From Lithobates sylvaticus (Eukaryota > Chordata > Amphibia > Anura > Ranidae), in the NCBI GenBank assembly GCA_028564925.1, contig CM053026.1, positions 604,366,616 to 604,430,615 of the forward strand: a stretch of 64,000 bases of DNA, given 5' to 3'. Every line of letters starts with the position of its first letter. Positions within the stretch are counted from its first letter, which is position 1. Positions 1 through 10,797 of this stretch are shown one piece after another. Below the pieces are notes generated by a model, which saw only the letters and a list, made by a program, of their open reading frames with translations, did no database searches and was not told where the DNA came from. Made by a program: the position numbers and the translations under genes.

Positions 1-385
1 TATGTATATTCTTTTTGTCTAGATTTATTGTCTCTTCTCCCCTTGTGCTTTGTGCAGCATGTTAGTGTGTTACTAAGGCTGGCAAGTCCACCAGGGTAGT
101 AGACAGCAGTGGACTATTCAGCAGATAACTATTCTTTTTACATTATGCGGTTCTGGGAAGCTTTCTTACAGTGCAACACCACTGAACAGACAATTCCACT
201 GTGTATGTTTATACTCTTCTACTTAGTAATTGATACCAATCATATTTTTATAGTTGTTTGTTAAAGTCAGTTTTGATAAGTTTGTAACCCAAAAATGAAA
301 TTTGAAAGCTATTTTATTTACATAATAAGATTACATTTCATATAAGGAAATTTCCCATATGACTTTGTTGTTTGCTTCTTTTCAG
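1..385. other. intron sequence upstream of the first visible RXFP1 exon
   Basis: AT-rich sequence with no recognisable repeat or exon. It ends in a pyrimidine tract and AG acceptor at 374-385. The exon for leucine-rich repeat 2 is not here, so the gene's 5' part lies outside the window. Confidence 0.7.
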
Positions 386-457
386 CTATTTGAGCCATAA
401 TGTGATAAGCACCCTTAAACCTGGAGTGTTTCGGGATCTCCACAGGCTGGAATGGTT
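386..457 (+). CDS. rxfp1: RXFP1 exon, leucine-rich repeat 3
   Basis: A 72-base internal exon of the relaxin family peptide receptor 1, a class A GPCR with a large leucine-rich ectodomain that binds relaxin at the cell surface and couples to Gs/cAMP. It begins with one base completing a Leu codon and ends with two bases (phase-2 introns on both sides). It is bounded by ttcag before and gtaagt after. The reading [13 protein letters not shown] then DLHRLEW matches human RXFP1 repeat 3. The Trp at its end corresponds to human Trp180 (mature numbering), reported in the hydrophobic relaxin-contact cluster. RXFP2 is the only close alternative and fits less well across the exons together. Confidence 0.95.
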
Positions 458-486
458 GTAAGTTTTATTTCTGAATCAAATCCTTT

Positions 487-1739
487 TATATTATTTTATA
501 TGAAAATGACATTGACACAATACAGACAAAAACACAAAAATAGAAATCACACCACACCAAAACACCCCAGAAGAAAAAAATAAAGAAAAAAAAAATAAAC
601 CCCAAGCCACTTCCCTTCAACAAGCCCCGCCAACCCCCAAAACACTCACCCCCACACACACTCACTCGGAGTATATATTGGATATTGCCACAAATATGTA
701 TTAATGCACCTGTGTTACCGCATCTAGTACAGGCTGGCTCAGATTTCAGTCCAATTGCACAGAGAAACTGCAGAGTTCTATAGACCCTATGGAGAATAAA
801 AATCTGGGTCAGTCTGTGTGATGGAGAAAGAGACACCCTGCACAGGGACCGGAGGACATATCTCCTCAGAGATGGGACCAATATCTTTCTCCCAGACAGC
901 CCGAGAATGGATGGGAAAGTTCAATAGAAACCCTTCTGACAGTACCCTTTAAGAAACCGAAGTAAGACCCTTTGTTGACCCTGCCTGTACTATTTTATCT
1001 AAGACAGGGATAGAGGGGGGAAATATCTTAGCAGAAGAAAACTGGGCATGTAGAGCATGTCTTAATTGAAGGAATTGGTAAAACCAGTTGGATTCTACAG
1101 AGAACTCTCCCCTCAGATCTTCAAAGGCTTTAAGTATACTATTCTGATATAGCTGAGCTAAAGTAGTTATTCCTAATTTTGCCCATCTCTGAAAGCCTCT
1201 AAGAGCCGAAATTTGAGAAAGTCTATCATTTTCCCATATGGGAGTGTATCTAGTGGGATATGAGACTCCCAACATTTTTTTAACTTTATCCCATACTTTA
1301 CAGATTAACACTGATATGCCTATTATATGCCTATTATACTGATATGCCTATTATATGCCTATTATACTGATATGCCTATTATACAAATAGGCATATCAGC
1401 AAGCGAGACACCCCCTCTTGCACCATCGAGGAAAAAGAGGGGAAACCGACCCTTTAAATGCAAAAGAAAATAATAGTAGAGCAGGAAAGGATATCTGTTC
1501 AGACTCCCATCCGGCAAAATGCTGTAATTGGGAGGCGAGAAAATATAGCCTTGGATTAGGAACTGCCAGGCCACCGGCATTTGTGGGATGCTGTAAAGTC
1601 TCCAGTTTGATACAAGGGTTTTTGTTCCACCATATTAATCGCCTAAATATAGTGCTTATCTTAATAAAGATCCAGATAGGTATCCAAATCGGGGCACTAT
1701 GTAAAAAATAGAGGAGCTGAGGCATCCATATAATTTTTA
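487..1739 (-). mobile_element. L1-clade LINE, 3' part of ORF2, 5' truncated
   Basis: Minus-strand translation gives the region after the reverse transcriptase (PQLLYFLHSAP, then LQHPTNAGGLAVPNP) and then the C-terminal zinc knuckle (CTRCGNTGALIHICGNI). This is the order found in L1/Tx1-type ORF2. Reading shifts frame several times, so it is an old dead copy. The 5' break coincides with the start of the TTAA element at 1740. The 3' boundary near 487, just inside the intron after the exon, is approximate. Confidence 0.8.
1311..1384. repeat. 28-base tandem repeat inside the L1 fragment
   Basis: About 2.5 copies of a unit built from two TATGCCTATTAT steps. A short inverted piece of the same motif follows at 1385-1400. 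It expanded locally inside dead L1 sequence. Confidence 0.8.
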
Positions 1740-1743
1740 TTAA

Positions 1744-2424
1744 CCACTTTCAGACCGGACCATTTTGCTAGCTTAAGACCAGAGCACTTTTTGCGATTCG
1801 GCACTGCGTCGCTTTAACTGACAATTGCGTGGTTGTGCGACGTGGCTCCCTAACAAAATTGACGTCCTTTTTTCCCATAAATAGAGCTTTCTTTTGGTGG
1901 TATTTTTTTACCTCTGCGGTTTTTATTTTTTGCAAAATAAACAAAAAAAGAGGGATAATTTTGAAAAAAAATGCATTATTTTTTACTTTTTGCTATAATA
2001 AATATCCCCCAAAATATATCAAAAAAAAATTTTTTCCTCAGTTTAGGCCGATACGTATTCTTCTACATATTTTTGGTAAAAAAAAACGCAATAAGCGATT
2101 ATTGATTGGTTTGCGCAAAAGTTATAGCGTTTACAAAATAGGGAATAGTTTTATAGCATTTTTTTTTTTTTCAGCGATTTTTATTGTGACTGCGACATTA
2201 TAGCGGACACATCAGAACTTTTTGACACATTTTTGGGACCATTGTCATTTATACAGCAATCAGTGCTATACAAATGCAATCCGCCACAGAGACCACTTTT
2301 ATCTTGAAGCGGACCGCCGGCCATACAAGAAGATACCAGGGTTATGGCAGCTAGCTGCTGCCATAACAACAATATCCTCCTTCAAAGTAAGGACTTATAT
2401 CGACGTGCGGCGGTCCGGAAGTGG
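1744..2424 (+). mobile_element. TTAA-flanked non-autonomous DNA transposon, family A copy 1 (piggyBac-like)
   Basis: Flanked by TTAA on both sides (1740-1743 and 2425-2428). It starts CCACTTTCAGACCGG and ends CCGGAAGTGG, so the tips are inverted. Internal blocks such as TAGAGCTTTCTTTTGGTGG recur in the copies at 4772, 23686, 44935 and in the right part of 10283-18190. TTAA targets and CC-initial tips suit piggyBac; no transposase is present, so the superfamily is inferred. Confidence 0.75.
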
Positions 2425-2429
2425 TTAAC

Positions 2430-3548
2430 AATTATTTCCACCTGGTGAATGAATGAATGATTTGTATAGCGCTGCAAATGCGAACTGAATCGCCTCAAGG
2501 CGCTTGTCTGCTCTTGTTGTGATGCCATGTTTAGAAGAGGTGGGTCTTGAGTTTTTTCCTGAAGGCCTGATGGTTTTCTTCCAAGCGGATGTTGTTTGGT
2601 AGAGCATTCCATAGTCGAGGTCCCTGTACTGCGAATCTTCGTTCTCCCTTCGATTTGTAGCGAGCTTTGGGATGAGAAGGCGGTTTTGGTTTGTTGATCG
2701 AAGGCTGCGATTTGGTATGTATTTTTCTATTTTCTCACAAAGGTATTGAGGCGCATTTCCTTGTGTACATTTGTGGGTGAGACAGAGGGTCTTGAATGTG
2801 ATCCTGTCTTTTACCTTGAGCCAATGGAGGGTCCTTAGGGATGTGGAGATGGATTCCCAAGGTTTCTTTCCGGTGACTAATCTCGCTGCTGTGTTTTGGA
2901 CAATTTGAAGGCGCGCAATCTGGTAATCTGGTAATCCTATGTAGAGGGAGTTTGCGTAGTCGAGACGCGAATTGATAATCGTTCCTACTACTACCGCTTT
3001 TTCCTTTTCCGGGATGAAGGGGATGAGTCTGCGTAGCAGGCGGAGGAGATGGTGGGATCCGCTGATTACGGATCCTATTTGCGCCTCCATGGTCATCTCT
3101 GAATCAAAGATTACTCCGAGGCTTTTGGCTTTGTTGCTTGGAAGGATGGTCTGTCCAAGGATGGTTGGTGGTGTCCAAGGGGTCTTCGTCTTTTTCCTTT
3201 GGTTTGCGTCGAGGAGCAGTAGTTCTGTTTTCGATCCATTTAGTTTGAGGGAGCTAGTGGTCATCCAGTCATCTATCAATGTGAGACACTTTCCTAGTTC
3301 GTGGTACTGGTCTTTTTGCCCGGTGATCCGAAAATACATTTGAGTGTCGTCCGCGTATGAGTGGTAGCATAGATCCGATTTGTTAATAATTTTGAAGAGT
3401 GGCCGGATGTAAATGTTGAACAGTACTGGTGACAATGGTGATCCTTGAGGGACTCCATACCTAACTGCCCAGGTTTCTGAAGTGAAGGCTCCTAGTTTCA
3501 CTGTCTGTGACCGGTTTCCTAAGAAGGAAGCAAACCATGGTGGTCCTG
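2430..3548 (-). mobile_element. CR1/L2-clade LINE, 3' part with reverse transcriptase C-terminal half
   Basis: A 358-codon minus-strand frame (3501 to 2425) reads through GVPQGSPLSPVLFNIYI, the catalytic SYADD, LGVIFDSEMTM, LQIVQNTAARLVTG and LHWLKVKDRI, all typical of L2/CR1 reverse transcriptase and thumb. Upstream coding similarity (FASFLGNRSQTVK) reaches about 3548, where the 5' truncation lies. The 3' end shows the L2-type signature GCGCTATACAAATCATTC and a short (ATTC)n tail at 2444-2460. One long open frame survives, so the copy is moderately young. The palm motifs before GVPQG are missing, so it is inactive. Confidence 0.88.
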
Positions 3549-3628
3549 CAAAATCTTCCTGTCACTCCATTATGTCTATGGAGGACTTTAAACTTTAAAC
3601 ATGAACTCTTTATCTCTATTACTTGGGG

Positions 3629-4120
3629 TTAAAGCGGTTCTACACCCATTTCATTTAGTAAATCTCTTTGCCTTCCAAATCAGGCAAAGAGTACTAAATG
3701 AAATGTTTTTTTTTTTTTTTTTTTTATACTTACCTTGTAATTGAAGACTTCCGGTCTTCTCCCTCTGCGGCGGCGGGCGGGGTCTCCTGGGATCTGGTGT
3801 CATTGATCCCAGGAGCCAGTGCGGGCATCTTCCGAAATCTCGCGAGATTTCGGCCGCATCTGCCGAAATCTCGTGAGATCTCGGCAGATGAGCCGTTACT
3901 GCGCACGCGCGAGTAACGGCAGTGCATGGTGGGCCATCTAAAGTCCCTGTGGGTGTTTCACATGCCCACAGGCAAGATGGCCCCAGCACTAAAGAAGAAG
4001 ACGAGGAACTTCATCGGACGAAAACCGGCGGCGATCGAGATGGAAGATGGAACAGGTGAGTCCCCTATAAAGGTAAGCACACTTTATATTACATCCTTAA
4101 AAAAAAAATTTTTTTTCTGT
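3629..4120 (+). mobile_element. T2-like (TTAA, Kolobok-type) MITE, copy 1, promoter-like core
   Basis: Starts TTAAAGCGGTTCTACACCC, the inverted match of the right end of the copy at 26634-27194. The right end is eroded, so 4120 is approximate. The CpG-rich core has the palindrome TCTCGCGAGA at 3838-3847 and a one-mismatch version at 3869-3878. An ETS-type ACTTCCGGT lies at 3747-3755 and CAAGATGG at 3973-3980. Donor-like sites face outward: CAAGGTAAGT on the minus strand (3728-3737) and CAGGTGAGT on the plus strand (4053-4061). Xenopus T2 elements begin TTAAAGG; this family assignment is by end similarity only. Confidence 0.7.
3838..3847. promoter_or_regulatory. TCTCGCGAGA palindrome (BANP/CGCG-box motif)
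   Basis: Perfect 10-base palindrome in the middle of the MITE. This motif is known as a CpG-island promoter element bound by BANP, earlier attributed to KAISO. Binding here is inferred from sequence only. Confidence 0.6.
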
Positions 4121-4767
4121 TACTTTTCTGTACTTGCTGAAAATGTTTTTTTAAGCCTAAAAAAAGAAAAATGAATGCAGGAACCATACCTAAGGACTAA
4201 TAATCTTCATTAAAATAACTTTGTGTTTGTGGGGTTTGAAATCATTTTATGATAATGTAAAAATAAATCTAGTTATTAACTGCTCAAGATTTACTTCTTG
4301 ATTCCTTGGGTGCAGCCAAAACATTCATGCATTAACTGCACACACTATGTAGTTATTGTACAAACACATTTTCTATGCACATTGTCCAGTCTATTCTCTA
4401 TCCAATAACTTTTGTACATCTGTTTTATCTTTAATTCATTTCACAGCTGCCTAATCTGTAATCTGTTATCTTTTATCTTGTTCATAATGGTCACTTTACA
4501 CTCAATATCCAGGGAAAGCAACATACTGTGTTATCACATAGCAATCCTTTCTTACAGTCTTCTGTGAAGTAAAAACAGACACATCCCCAATGAATAGGTG
4601 TAACAAGAACATAGCCTTTATAGAATGTTAGTGCATTGTCACACAATGCATCCTAACCATTCACAGGGCTAAAAAGAAGATAATTTACTCTTGTATGAAC
4701 ACATCAGTTGTTAAAATAGGAAGATGTGAAGCATATTTATCTTTTTTTTCTGTGTCAATGATATGTA
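4121..4767. other. intron sequence, nothing recognised
   Basis: AT-rich unique-looking sequence without inverted ends, long frames or internal repeats. Confidence 0.5.
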
Positions 4768-4771
4768 TTAA

Positions 4772-5420
4772 CCGCTTCAGCCCCAGAAGATTTTTCCCCC
4801 CTTCCTGACCAGAGCACTTTTTGCGATTCAGCACTACATTGCTTTAACTTAAAATTGCGCGGTCGTGCAACTCTGTACCCAAACAAAATTTATGTCCTTT
4901 TTTTCCCACAAATAGAGCTTTCTTTTGGTGGTATTTGATCACCCCTGCGATTTTTATTTTTTGCGCTATAAGCTAAAAAAAAGCGTCAATTTTGAAAAAA
5001 AACAACATTTTGTACTTTTTGCTATAATAAATATCCCCATTTTTTTTTTTTAAAAGCAAATTTTTTCTGTTTAGGCCGATATGTATTCTTCTACATATTT
5101 TTGGTAATAAAAATTACAATAAGCGTATATTGATTGGTTTGCGCAAAAGTTATGGCGTCTACAAAATAGGGGGTAGATTTATAGCATTTTTATTATTATT
5201 ATTTTTTTTACTAGTAATGGCGGCGATCTGCGATTTTTATCATGACTGCGACATTATGGCGGACACATCAGACAATTTTGACACATTTTTGGGACCAGTG
5301 GCATTAATACAGCGGTTAATGCTATAAAAATGCCTTGATTACTGTAAAAATGTCACCGTCAGTGAAGGAGTTAACACTAGGGGGCGATCAGTGCAACTGC
5401 GACGGCTGGTCGGCAAGCGG
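4772..5420 (+). mobile_element. TTAA-flanked DNA transposon, family A copy 2
   Basis: Bounded by TTAA at 4768-4771 and 5421-5424, with tips CCGCTTCAG and GGCAAGCGG. Shares with copy 1 the blocks GACCAGAGCACTTTTTGCG and TTCTTCTACATATTTTTGG. No coding capacity. Confidence 0.75.
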
Positions 5421-5424
5421 TTAA

Positions 5425-5594
5425 ATTTCAAGTGAAGATACAAAAGAAAACTACATTTGTTACATGTGTGCAAATCCTATAGTCCTATCCAGGGCTGTTT
5501 TTCTCAGAGAATAGGTGCAGGTACTCATACACAACCCCTACCCCCATTCTCTGGGTGGCGATGTGCAAAATGCTGGGGTGGTCAGACCTGCTTA
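5425..5594. other. unassigned spacer before the minisatellites
   Basis: Contains CAGGGCTGTTTTTCTCAGAG, which may be the left end of an element spanning the two minisatellites, but no matching right end was found. Confidence 0.3.
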
Positions 5595-6190
5595 TTGCAC
5601 AGGATGCAATGCACAGAGTGCAGGGCTCAGGAGTGCATATCATGCAAGGCACAGGGCTCAGGAATGCATATTGTGCAGTGCTCAGGTGTGCATATTAAAC
5701 AGGGCAAAATTGCATGTTGCACAGGGTGCAGAGCTAAGGGATTGTGTATCGCACAAAGTGCAGGGCTCAGTAGTGCATATTTTGCAGTGTTCAAAAAAGC
5801 ATATTACACAGAATACAGAGTTCAGGAGTACATATTGTGCAGTGCTAAGGAGTGTGTATCACACAGGGAGCAGACTCAGAAGCACCAGGCTCAGAAGTGC
5901 ATATTGCACAGGGTACAGGACTCAGGAATTTGTATCTTATATAGAGCAAGGCTCAGGAATGCAGATTGTCCAGTGCTCAGGACTGCATATAGTACAGGGC
6001 ACAGGGTTCAGGAGTGCATATTGTACAGTGCACAGAGCTAACAGGTGCATATTGCACAGGGCACTGGATTGCATACCGTGGGGTGCTCAGGAGTGCATAT
6101 TGGGCAGTGCTCATGGTGTGTATTGCACTGTATGCAGGCTCAGGAGTGCATATGTATTGCAGGGCTCAGGAGTGGATAACACACAGGCCA
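5595..6190. repeat. minisatellite, 24-34 base units (GCTCAGGAGTGCATATT)
   Basis: About 18 diverged units alternate between GTGCAGTGCTCAGGAGTGC- and GCACAGGGTGCAGGGCTCAG-type versions. Long open frames on the plus strand here are a by-product of the repeat. Confidence 0.85.
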
Positions 6191-6364
6191 GTATACAATG
6201 AAAAATTACTTTTCCACCAAAACACTCCCAGAACAGAGCTTAACCCACCCCACCCCCCCCACCCCCCCGTACAGAGTACTGCCCATCCCCCAAACATGCC
6301 TCCACCTTCCAAGTCCGAGTGGTGGTTGGGAATAGAATGGAACTACCTTTTCATTCTATACCCC

Positions 6365-6945
6365 CCAGGAATGGATGGACCTGGGATGGAATCAGGGGAA
6401 TGGATGGAGCTGGTATGGGGTGGTGGATGGAGCCGGATGTGATTGGGGGCTGGATGGAGCTGGAATAGGATCAGGGGGATGGATGGATCCAGGATGGGAT
6501 CAGGGGGATGGGTGGAGCTGGGATGGGAGTGGTGGATGGAGCTGGGATTGGAGTGATGGTGGATGGAGCTGGGATGGGATGGGGGTGATGGATGGAGCCG
6601 GGATGGGATTAGGGGGATGGATGGAGCCGGGATGGGATTGGGGGATGAATGGAACTGGGATGGGATTGGGGGGACAGATGGAGCTGGGATGGGATGGGGT
6701 GGATGGAGCAGGGATGGGATGGGAGCATAGATGGGATGGGGGGTGGATGGAGCAGGGATGGGATCGGGGTGGATGGAGCAGGAATGGGATTGAGGGGGGA
6801 TGGATGAAGCAGGGATGGGATAGGGGAGGTGAATGGAGCTGGAATGGGATGGGGGGTGGATGGAGTTGGGATGAGATGGGGGGGATGGATGGAGCAGGGA
6901 TGGGATGGTGGGGTGGATGGAGCTGGGATGGGATATTTGATTGTT
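6365..6945. repeat. minisatellite, G-rich 24-30 base units (GGATGGAGCTGGGATGGGAT)
   Basis: More than 20 diverged units. Stop-free on the plus strand, giving a Trp/Gly/Met-rich frame that is not a plausible protein. It follows a C-rich run at 6237-6270. Confidence 0.88.
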
Positions 6946-7540
6946 TGGGTGGGGGGGGGTTAGAGAATATGTGCTAGGGGGTGCTTTGGGGGGGAGAGGA
7001 ATTGTGCTGGGTGGTTAAACTTCAAATCTGCCCCCCTCCTTATAGCACAAGTCATTTTTAACTCAAAACAAAGCACCCCCTAGTACTTACCCTTAACCCC
7101 CCTAACCTCCCTAAAATGACTCTCCTGGCAGCATAGATGTCCCCCTCCTGTAGCTCTTCCTTCTCCTTGGCTCCTCAGCCGAGGAGGAGGCGGCTATAGT
7201 CCGGTCTGCAGTGAGGGCAGCCGGCAGGGAGAGAGAGGATTGCGGTGTGTGGGACAGTCAGTGTCAGACTCCAGGCACCTCTGTCTTTGCCTCACTCCCT
7301 CCTCCCCCCTCTCCCCGCACATCGCATTCAGCTGAGGAGATCTGGAATGGAAGGAGGGAGCCTTGGTGCCGGTGCCAGTGTCAGCCTGGTGTCAACCTCT
7401 GGCAGGTGTCACCTGGGTGTGGACCGCACCCCCCTGCCCCCCTTAGCAGCGTCACTGAGACTGCCCCCCTTAAGTCTGGCTTTGGACCCCAATTCATCTC
7501 TTCCCCTTTACCCTTCATCTGTCCCCTCTGCCTCTGGTTA
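6946..7540. other. GC-rich unassigned sequence
   Basis: CpG- and CT-rich stretch with overlapping open frames of about 100 codons on both strands, with no recognisable domain. It reads as part of a non-coding mobile element rather than a gene. It contains TAGTACTTACCC at 7079-7090, a donor-like site on the minus strand. Confidence 0.35.
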
Positions 7541-8786
7541 ATTTCTCTTGCTTTAGAGCCCTTTCCGCTGCATCTTGTTGATGAATTTAGTACATTCTCT
7601 GGTATTAGGGTTAACTGAGACAAATCTCTAATCTTCTGCTTGGACAGTTGCAACCTTGACTTAATATGAATACTCTACTCTGTTGGGTTGATGAGTTTAA
7701 GTATCTGGGGAGCAGTGAGCAAGTTTGGGATTCAATTTGAGCCCATTAAGGCAGCATATTTTTTCATATTAAGTTTTAATAGTTAACTAAGTTGGGTTGA
7801 GTGAAAAAATATTGAGATTTAGTAATATATAGAGTAGGTCTATGAATTGTGGATTTGATTTTTACCCCATTCCAATATAAAAAGTTTGGATTGAAAGGAT
7901 TCTAGATCTTTTTTAACTATGTTTACTGGACGAGTAAAAAAATATTTTGTAGGCAGAATATTATTATTTTTTATAGAATAAAGGCGTCCAAACCCTGAAT
8001 GGAGTGATAATGACCACCTATCTAGTTCCCCTAGAAAACATTTTTAACAAAGGAGGGTAGTTTAGGTGATAAACTGTATTACAGGATGTGTCAATTGTAT
8101 ACCCAAATAGGAAAGAGAAAAGAATAACAATTTTTTAATTGGAAAAGTGGATATTAATGTTTTCGCAATCTGTACGCCCAAGTTCAGGTTCATGACTCGT
8201 GATTTAGAATCATGTAGCTTGAATCTTGAAATAGTAGATATTTTTGTAATAATTTCAATAAATGTGAGATTGAAATAAGAAGGGCAAGTGAGAAGCATCA
8301 ATTGCTGTCAACCTCCTGGGAAAAAACTGTTAGAATTTTCATGTATGGCTGGAGCCAACGGTTCAGTGGCCTCAGGATTATTTAAAAGGACGTTTAAAAT
8401 TGTAATAAATTCAAGTCCATATTATTCTAAAGAAAAAAAGAAGTGGTCCCATGATTTAGATTCCAACGCTTTTTGTAGGACTACTTGGGATAAAAGCATG
8501 TCTCGTCTATTGGTTTCATTGTCCCAGTTTGATTAAACAGGTTGAGTACAACCCTGGTTTGGTTGGATGCTTGGCAGTTAGGAACAGATCCAACCTTACC
8601 TTGGATGCATACAAACATTGTCATATAAAAGTATTAATCCTATTAGCTAATATAATATCGCTGTTGATTATTGAAATACGATGGAAACTTAAGGGGTTTG
8701 ATAAATCCTTTTTTTCTTTGGGAGAATGTATAAAAGCCACATTTTCTGTTGGATGAATGGAATGTCTATTTCTAATGCTATTTAAA
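7541..8786 (-). mobile_element. old L1-clade LINE, ORF2 piece 1 (reverse transcriptase and downstream)
   Basis: Minus-strand frames, broken by many stops, read RISIINSD and ILANRINTFI (RT entry), then KHPTKPGL, then LSYLGIQLT, which matches TYLGIQLT of the young L1 at 15124-17412. AT-rich and decayed. It is cut at 8786 by the TA-flanked element and continues at 9361. The 3' boundary near 7541 is where composition changes. Confidence 0.75.
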
Positions 8787-8788
8787 TA

Positions 8789-9358
8789 CCGTATATACTC
8801 GAGTATAAGCCGACCCGAATATAAGCCGAGGCACCTAATTTTACCACAAACAACTGGGAAAACGTATTGACTCGAGTATAAGCCTAGGGTGAGAAATGCG
8901 CAGCTACTGTAAGTGGAAAAGAGGGTCAACAATGCCCATTTGCAGCCTCACTGTGCCCATCTGCATGCCCCACTGTGCCCATTTGCAGCCATAGGTCCCC
9001 CAAACTTCAAACTTGGTAGTTAAGGGTTTCTAAATGCCCCCTAGCTGCAGCCAAAATTGGGTCCTGAAATGACATTGCTGCAGATGGACACAGTTGACCG
9101 ACTTTGGGGCCCTGTATCTCGGGGTCACTTGATGCTAGGAACCTCTTTGGATATGTTGTAGTGCTAGGTCCACTGGGTTGGCATACCAAATTTGGGGTTC
9201 CTAGTTCTAAGTGGCTCGAGATACGGGGCCCCAAAGTCGGGTCGGAAATAGTAATTTTCTGCTGCAGAAAAGTGCTTGACTCGAGTATAAGCCGAGGGGG
9301 GCACTTTCAGCACAAAAAAATGTGCTGAAAAACTCGGCTTATGCTCGAGTATATACGG
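8789..9358 (+). mobile_element. TA-flanked non-autonomous DNA transposon, family B copy 1
   Basis: Inverted ends CCGTATATACTCGAGTATAA and its complement near 9340-9358, flanked by TA (8787-8788 and 9359-9360), as in Tc1/mariner-type insertions. Internal TACTCGAGTATAAGCC motifs repeat on both sides. The middle carries short runs of CACTGTGCCCATCTGCA type, the same wording as the minisatellite at 58573-59275. No transposase. Confidence 0.75.
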
Positions 9359-9360
9359 TA

Positions 9361-9624
9361 ATCATAAATTGGGGTAGTACATCTACAAATTTTTATATTA
9401 CATGCCAGAGAATTCATTGGGTCCTGAGTTGGAAAGTTTTAACTTGTTTATTGCTAATTAGATTTTTTTCAAGTGTAAATAGGCTATCAAAAATGGATTT
9501 ATGAGAAGAAGATGATTTTAATAATTTTATTTTATTTTGAGTAAAGTCATGTGTAAAATGTCTGAATTTCTCCAGTAATGGGCATTGTATTTTGTATTTT
9601 GAGTTAAAGTTCCATAAGAAAGAC
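9361..9624 (-). mobile_element. old L1, ORF2 piece 2 (between endonuclease and RT)
   Basis: Minus-strand frame SFLWNFNSKYKIQCPLLEKF continues the same L1 upstream of its RT. It lies between the family B insertion and the T2-like element beginning at 9625. Confidence 0.6.
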
Positions 9625-10797
9625 TTAAAGTGGTTATAAAGCCTAAGCATTTTTTTCCTTAACGCATGCCTTGCATTCAGGTAAAAAATATTTAAGCATC
9701 AGTACCCCCCCCCCCCCTTTTTTACTTGCCTGAGGCCTCAATCGATCCAGTGCCGTGCTCATCTGCAGCTTTTCTCTCCCCTCACCTCCTGTCCTCACTG
9801 GCAGTAAAAGCCATTTGCTCCCGCTGCTGTCAATCAAAGTCAGTGATGATGTCAATAGATGCAGACAGTGAGGCTCAGGAGTGAGACTGTACTAGTGTAG
9901 TGTCAGGGATAAAAAAAAAAAAAAAAAAGCATTTAACACAGAGGTGCTTACAATGATCAGCTTTTATTTATTTCTGTTTAACCTTTATCCTAAGGGGAAT
10001 TTTTTTTTTGCTGTAACTGATTATAAATAGGGATGAGCCGAACACCCCCCCGTTCGGCTCGCACCAGAACCCGCGAACGGACCTAAAGTCCGTGCGAGCT
10101 TTAGAACCCTATTAGTTATAATGGATGCGAACGTTCGAAATTAAAAGTGCTCATTTTAAAGGCTAATATGCATGTTAATGTCATAAAAAGTGTTTGGGGA
10201 CCTGGGTCCTGCCCCAGGGGACATGTATCAATGCAAAAAAAATTTTTAAAAACGGAAGTTTTTTCAGGAGCAGTGATTTTAACCAGTTAACAACCGGCCC
10301 ATAGCCGAAAAAACGGCTACAGGGCGGTTGCTTAACTCTGGGAGGCCGTTAATTAACGGCCTCACAGAATTCTGCTCTTGCGCGCCCCCTGGTGCGCGCA
10401 CTCGAGAGCATCCATGATCGCCGGGTCCAGAGGACCCGGCGGATCATGGATCACGGTAAACGGCCGCTCATCGCGGCCGTTTACCACGTGATCGCTCCGT
10501 CAAATGACGGAGTGATCACATGTAAGCAAACCGGCGTCATTTGATGACGCCGGTTCCTCTCTCCTCCTCTCTCTGTACCGATCGGTACAGTGTGAGAGGA
10601 GAGGGGGAGGGATCGGTGGCAGCAGTGCTGTGGGCGGGATCTGTAGTGCCCACAGCCTGCTCTGCCACCACCGATCCATCCATCCATGCTCAGCCATCCC
10701 TCCATACCCTGCAATACACAGCAATAGCCTGCAGTGTATTGCTGGGTATTGCAGGGTATGGAGGGATGGCTGAGCATGGATGGATGCTCTGCCATCC

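Noticed and set aside
3926-4174. 82-codon frame reading MAPALKKKTRNFIGRKPAA inside T2-like copy 1
   Set aside because: Attractive as a first-exon peptide, but copy 2 does not keep the frame, so protein-level conservation is not supported; only the promoter/donor layout is.
5457-6977. Open frames of 142-228 codons rich in Cys/His or Trp/Gly
   Set aside because: They follow minisatellite units, lack splice or promoter context and have several equally open frames.
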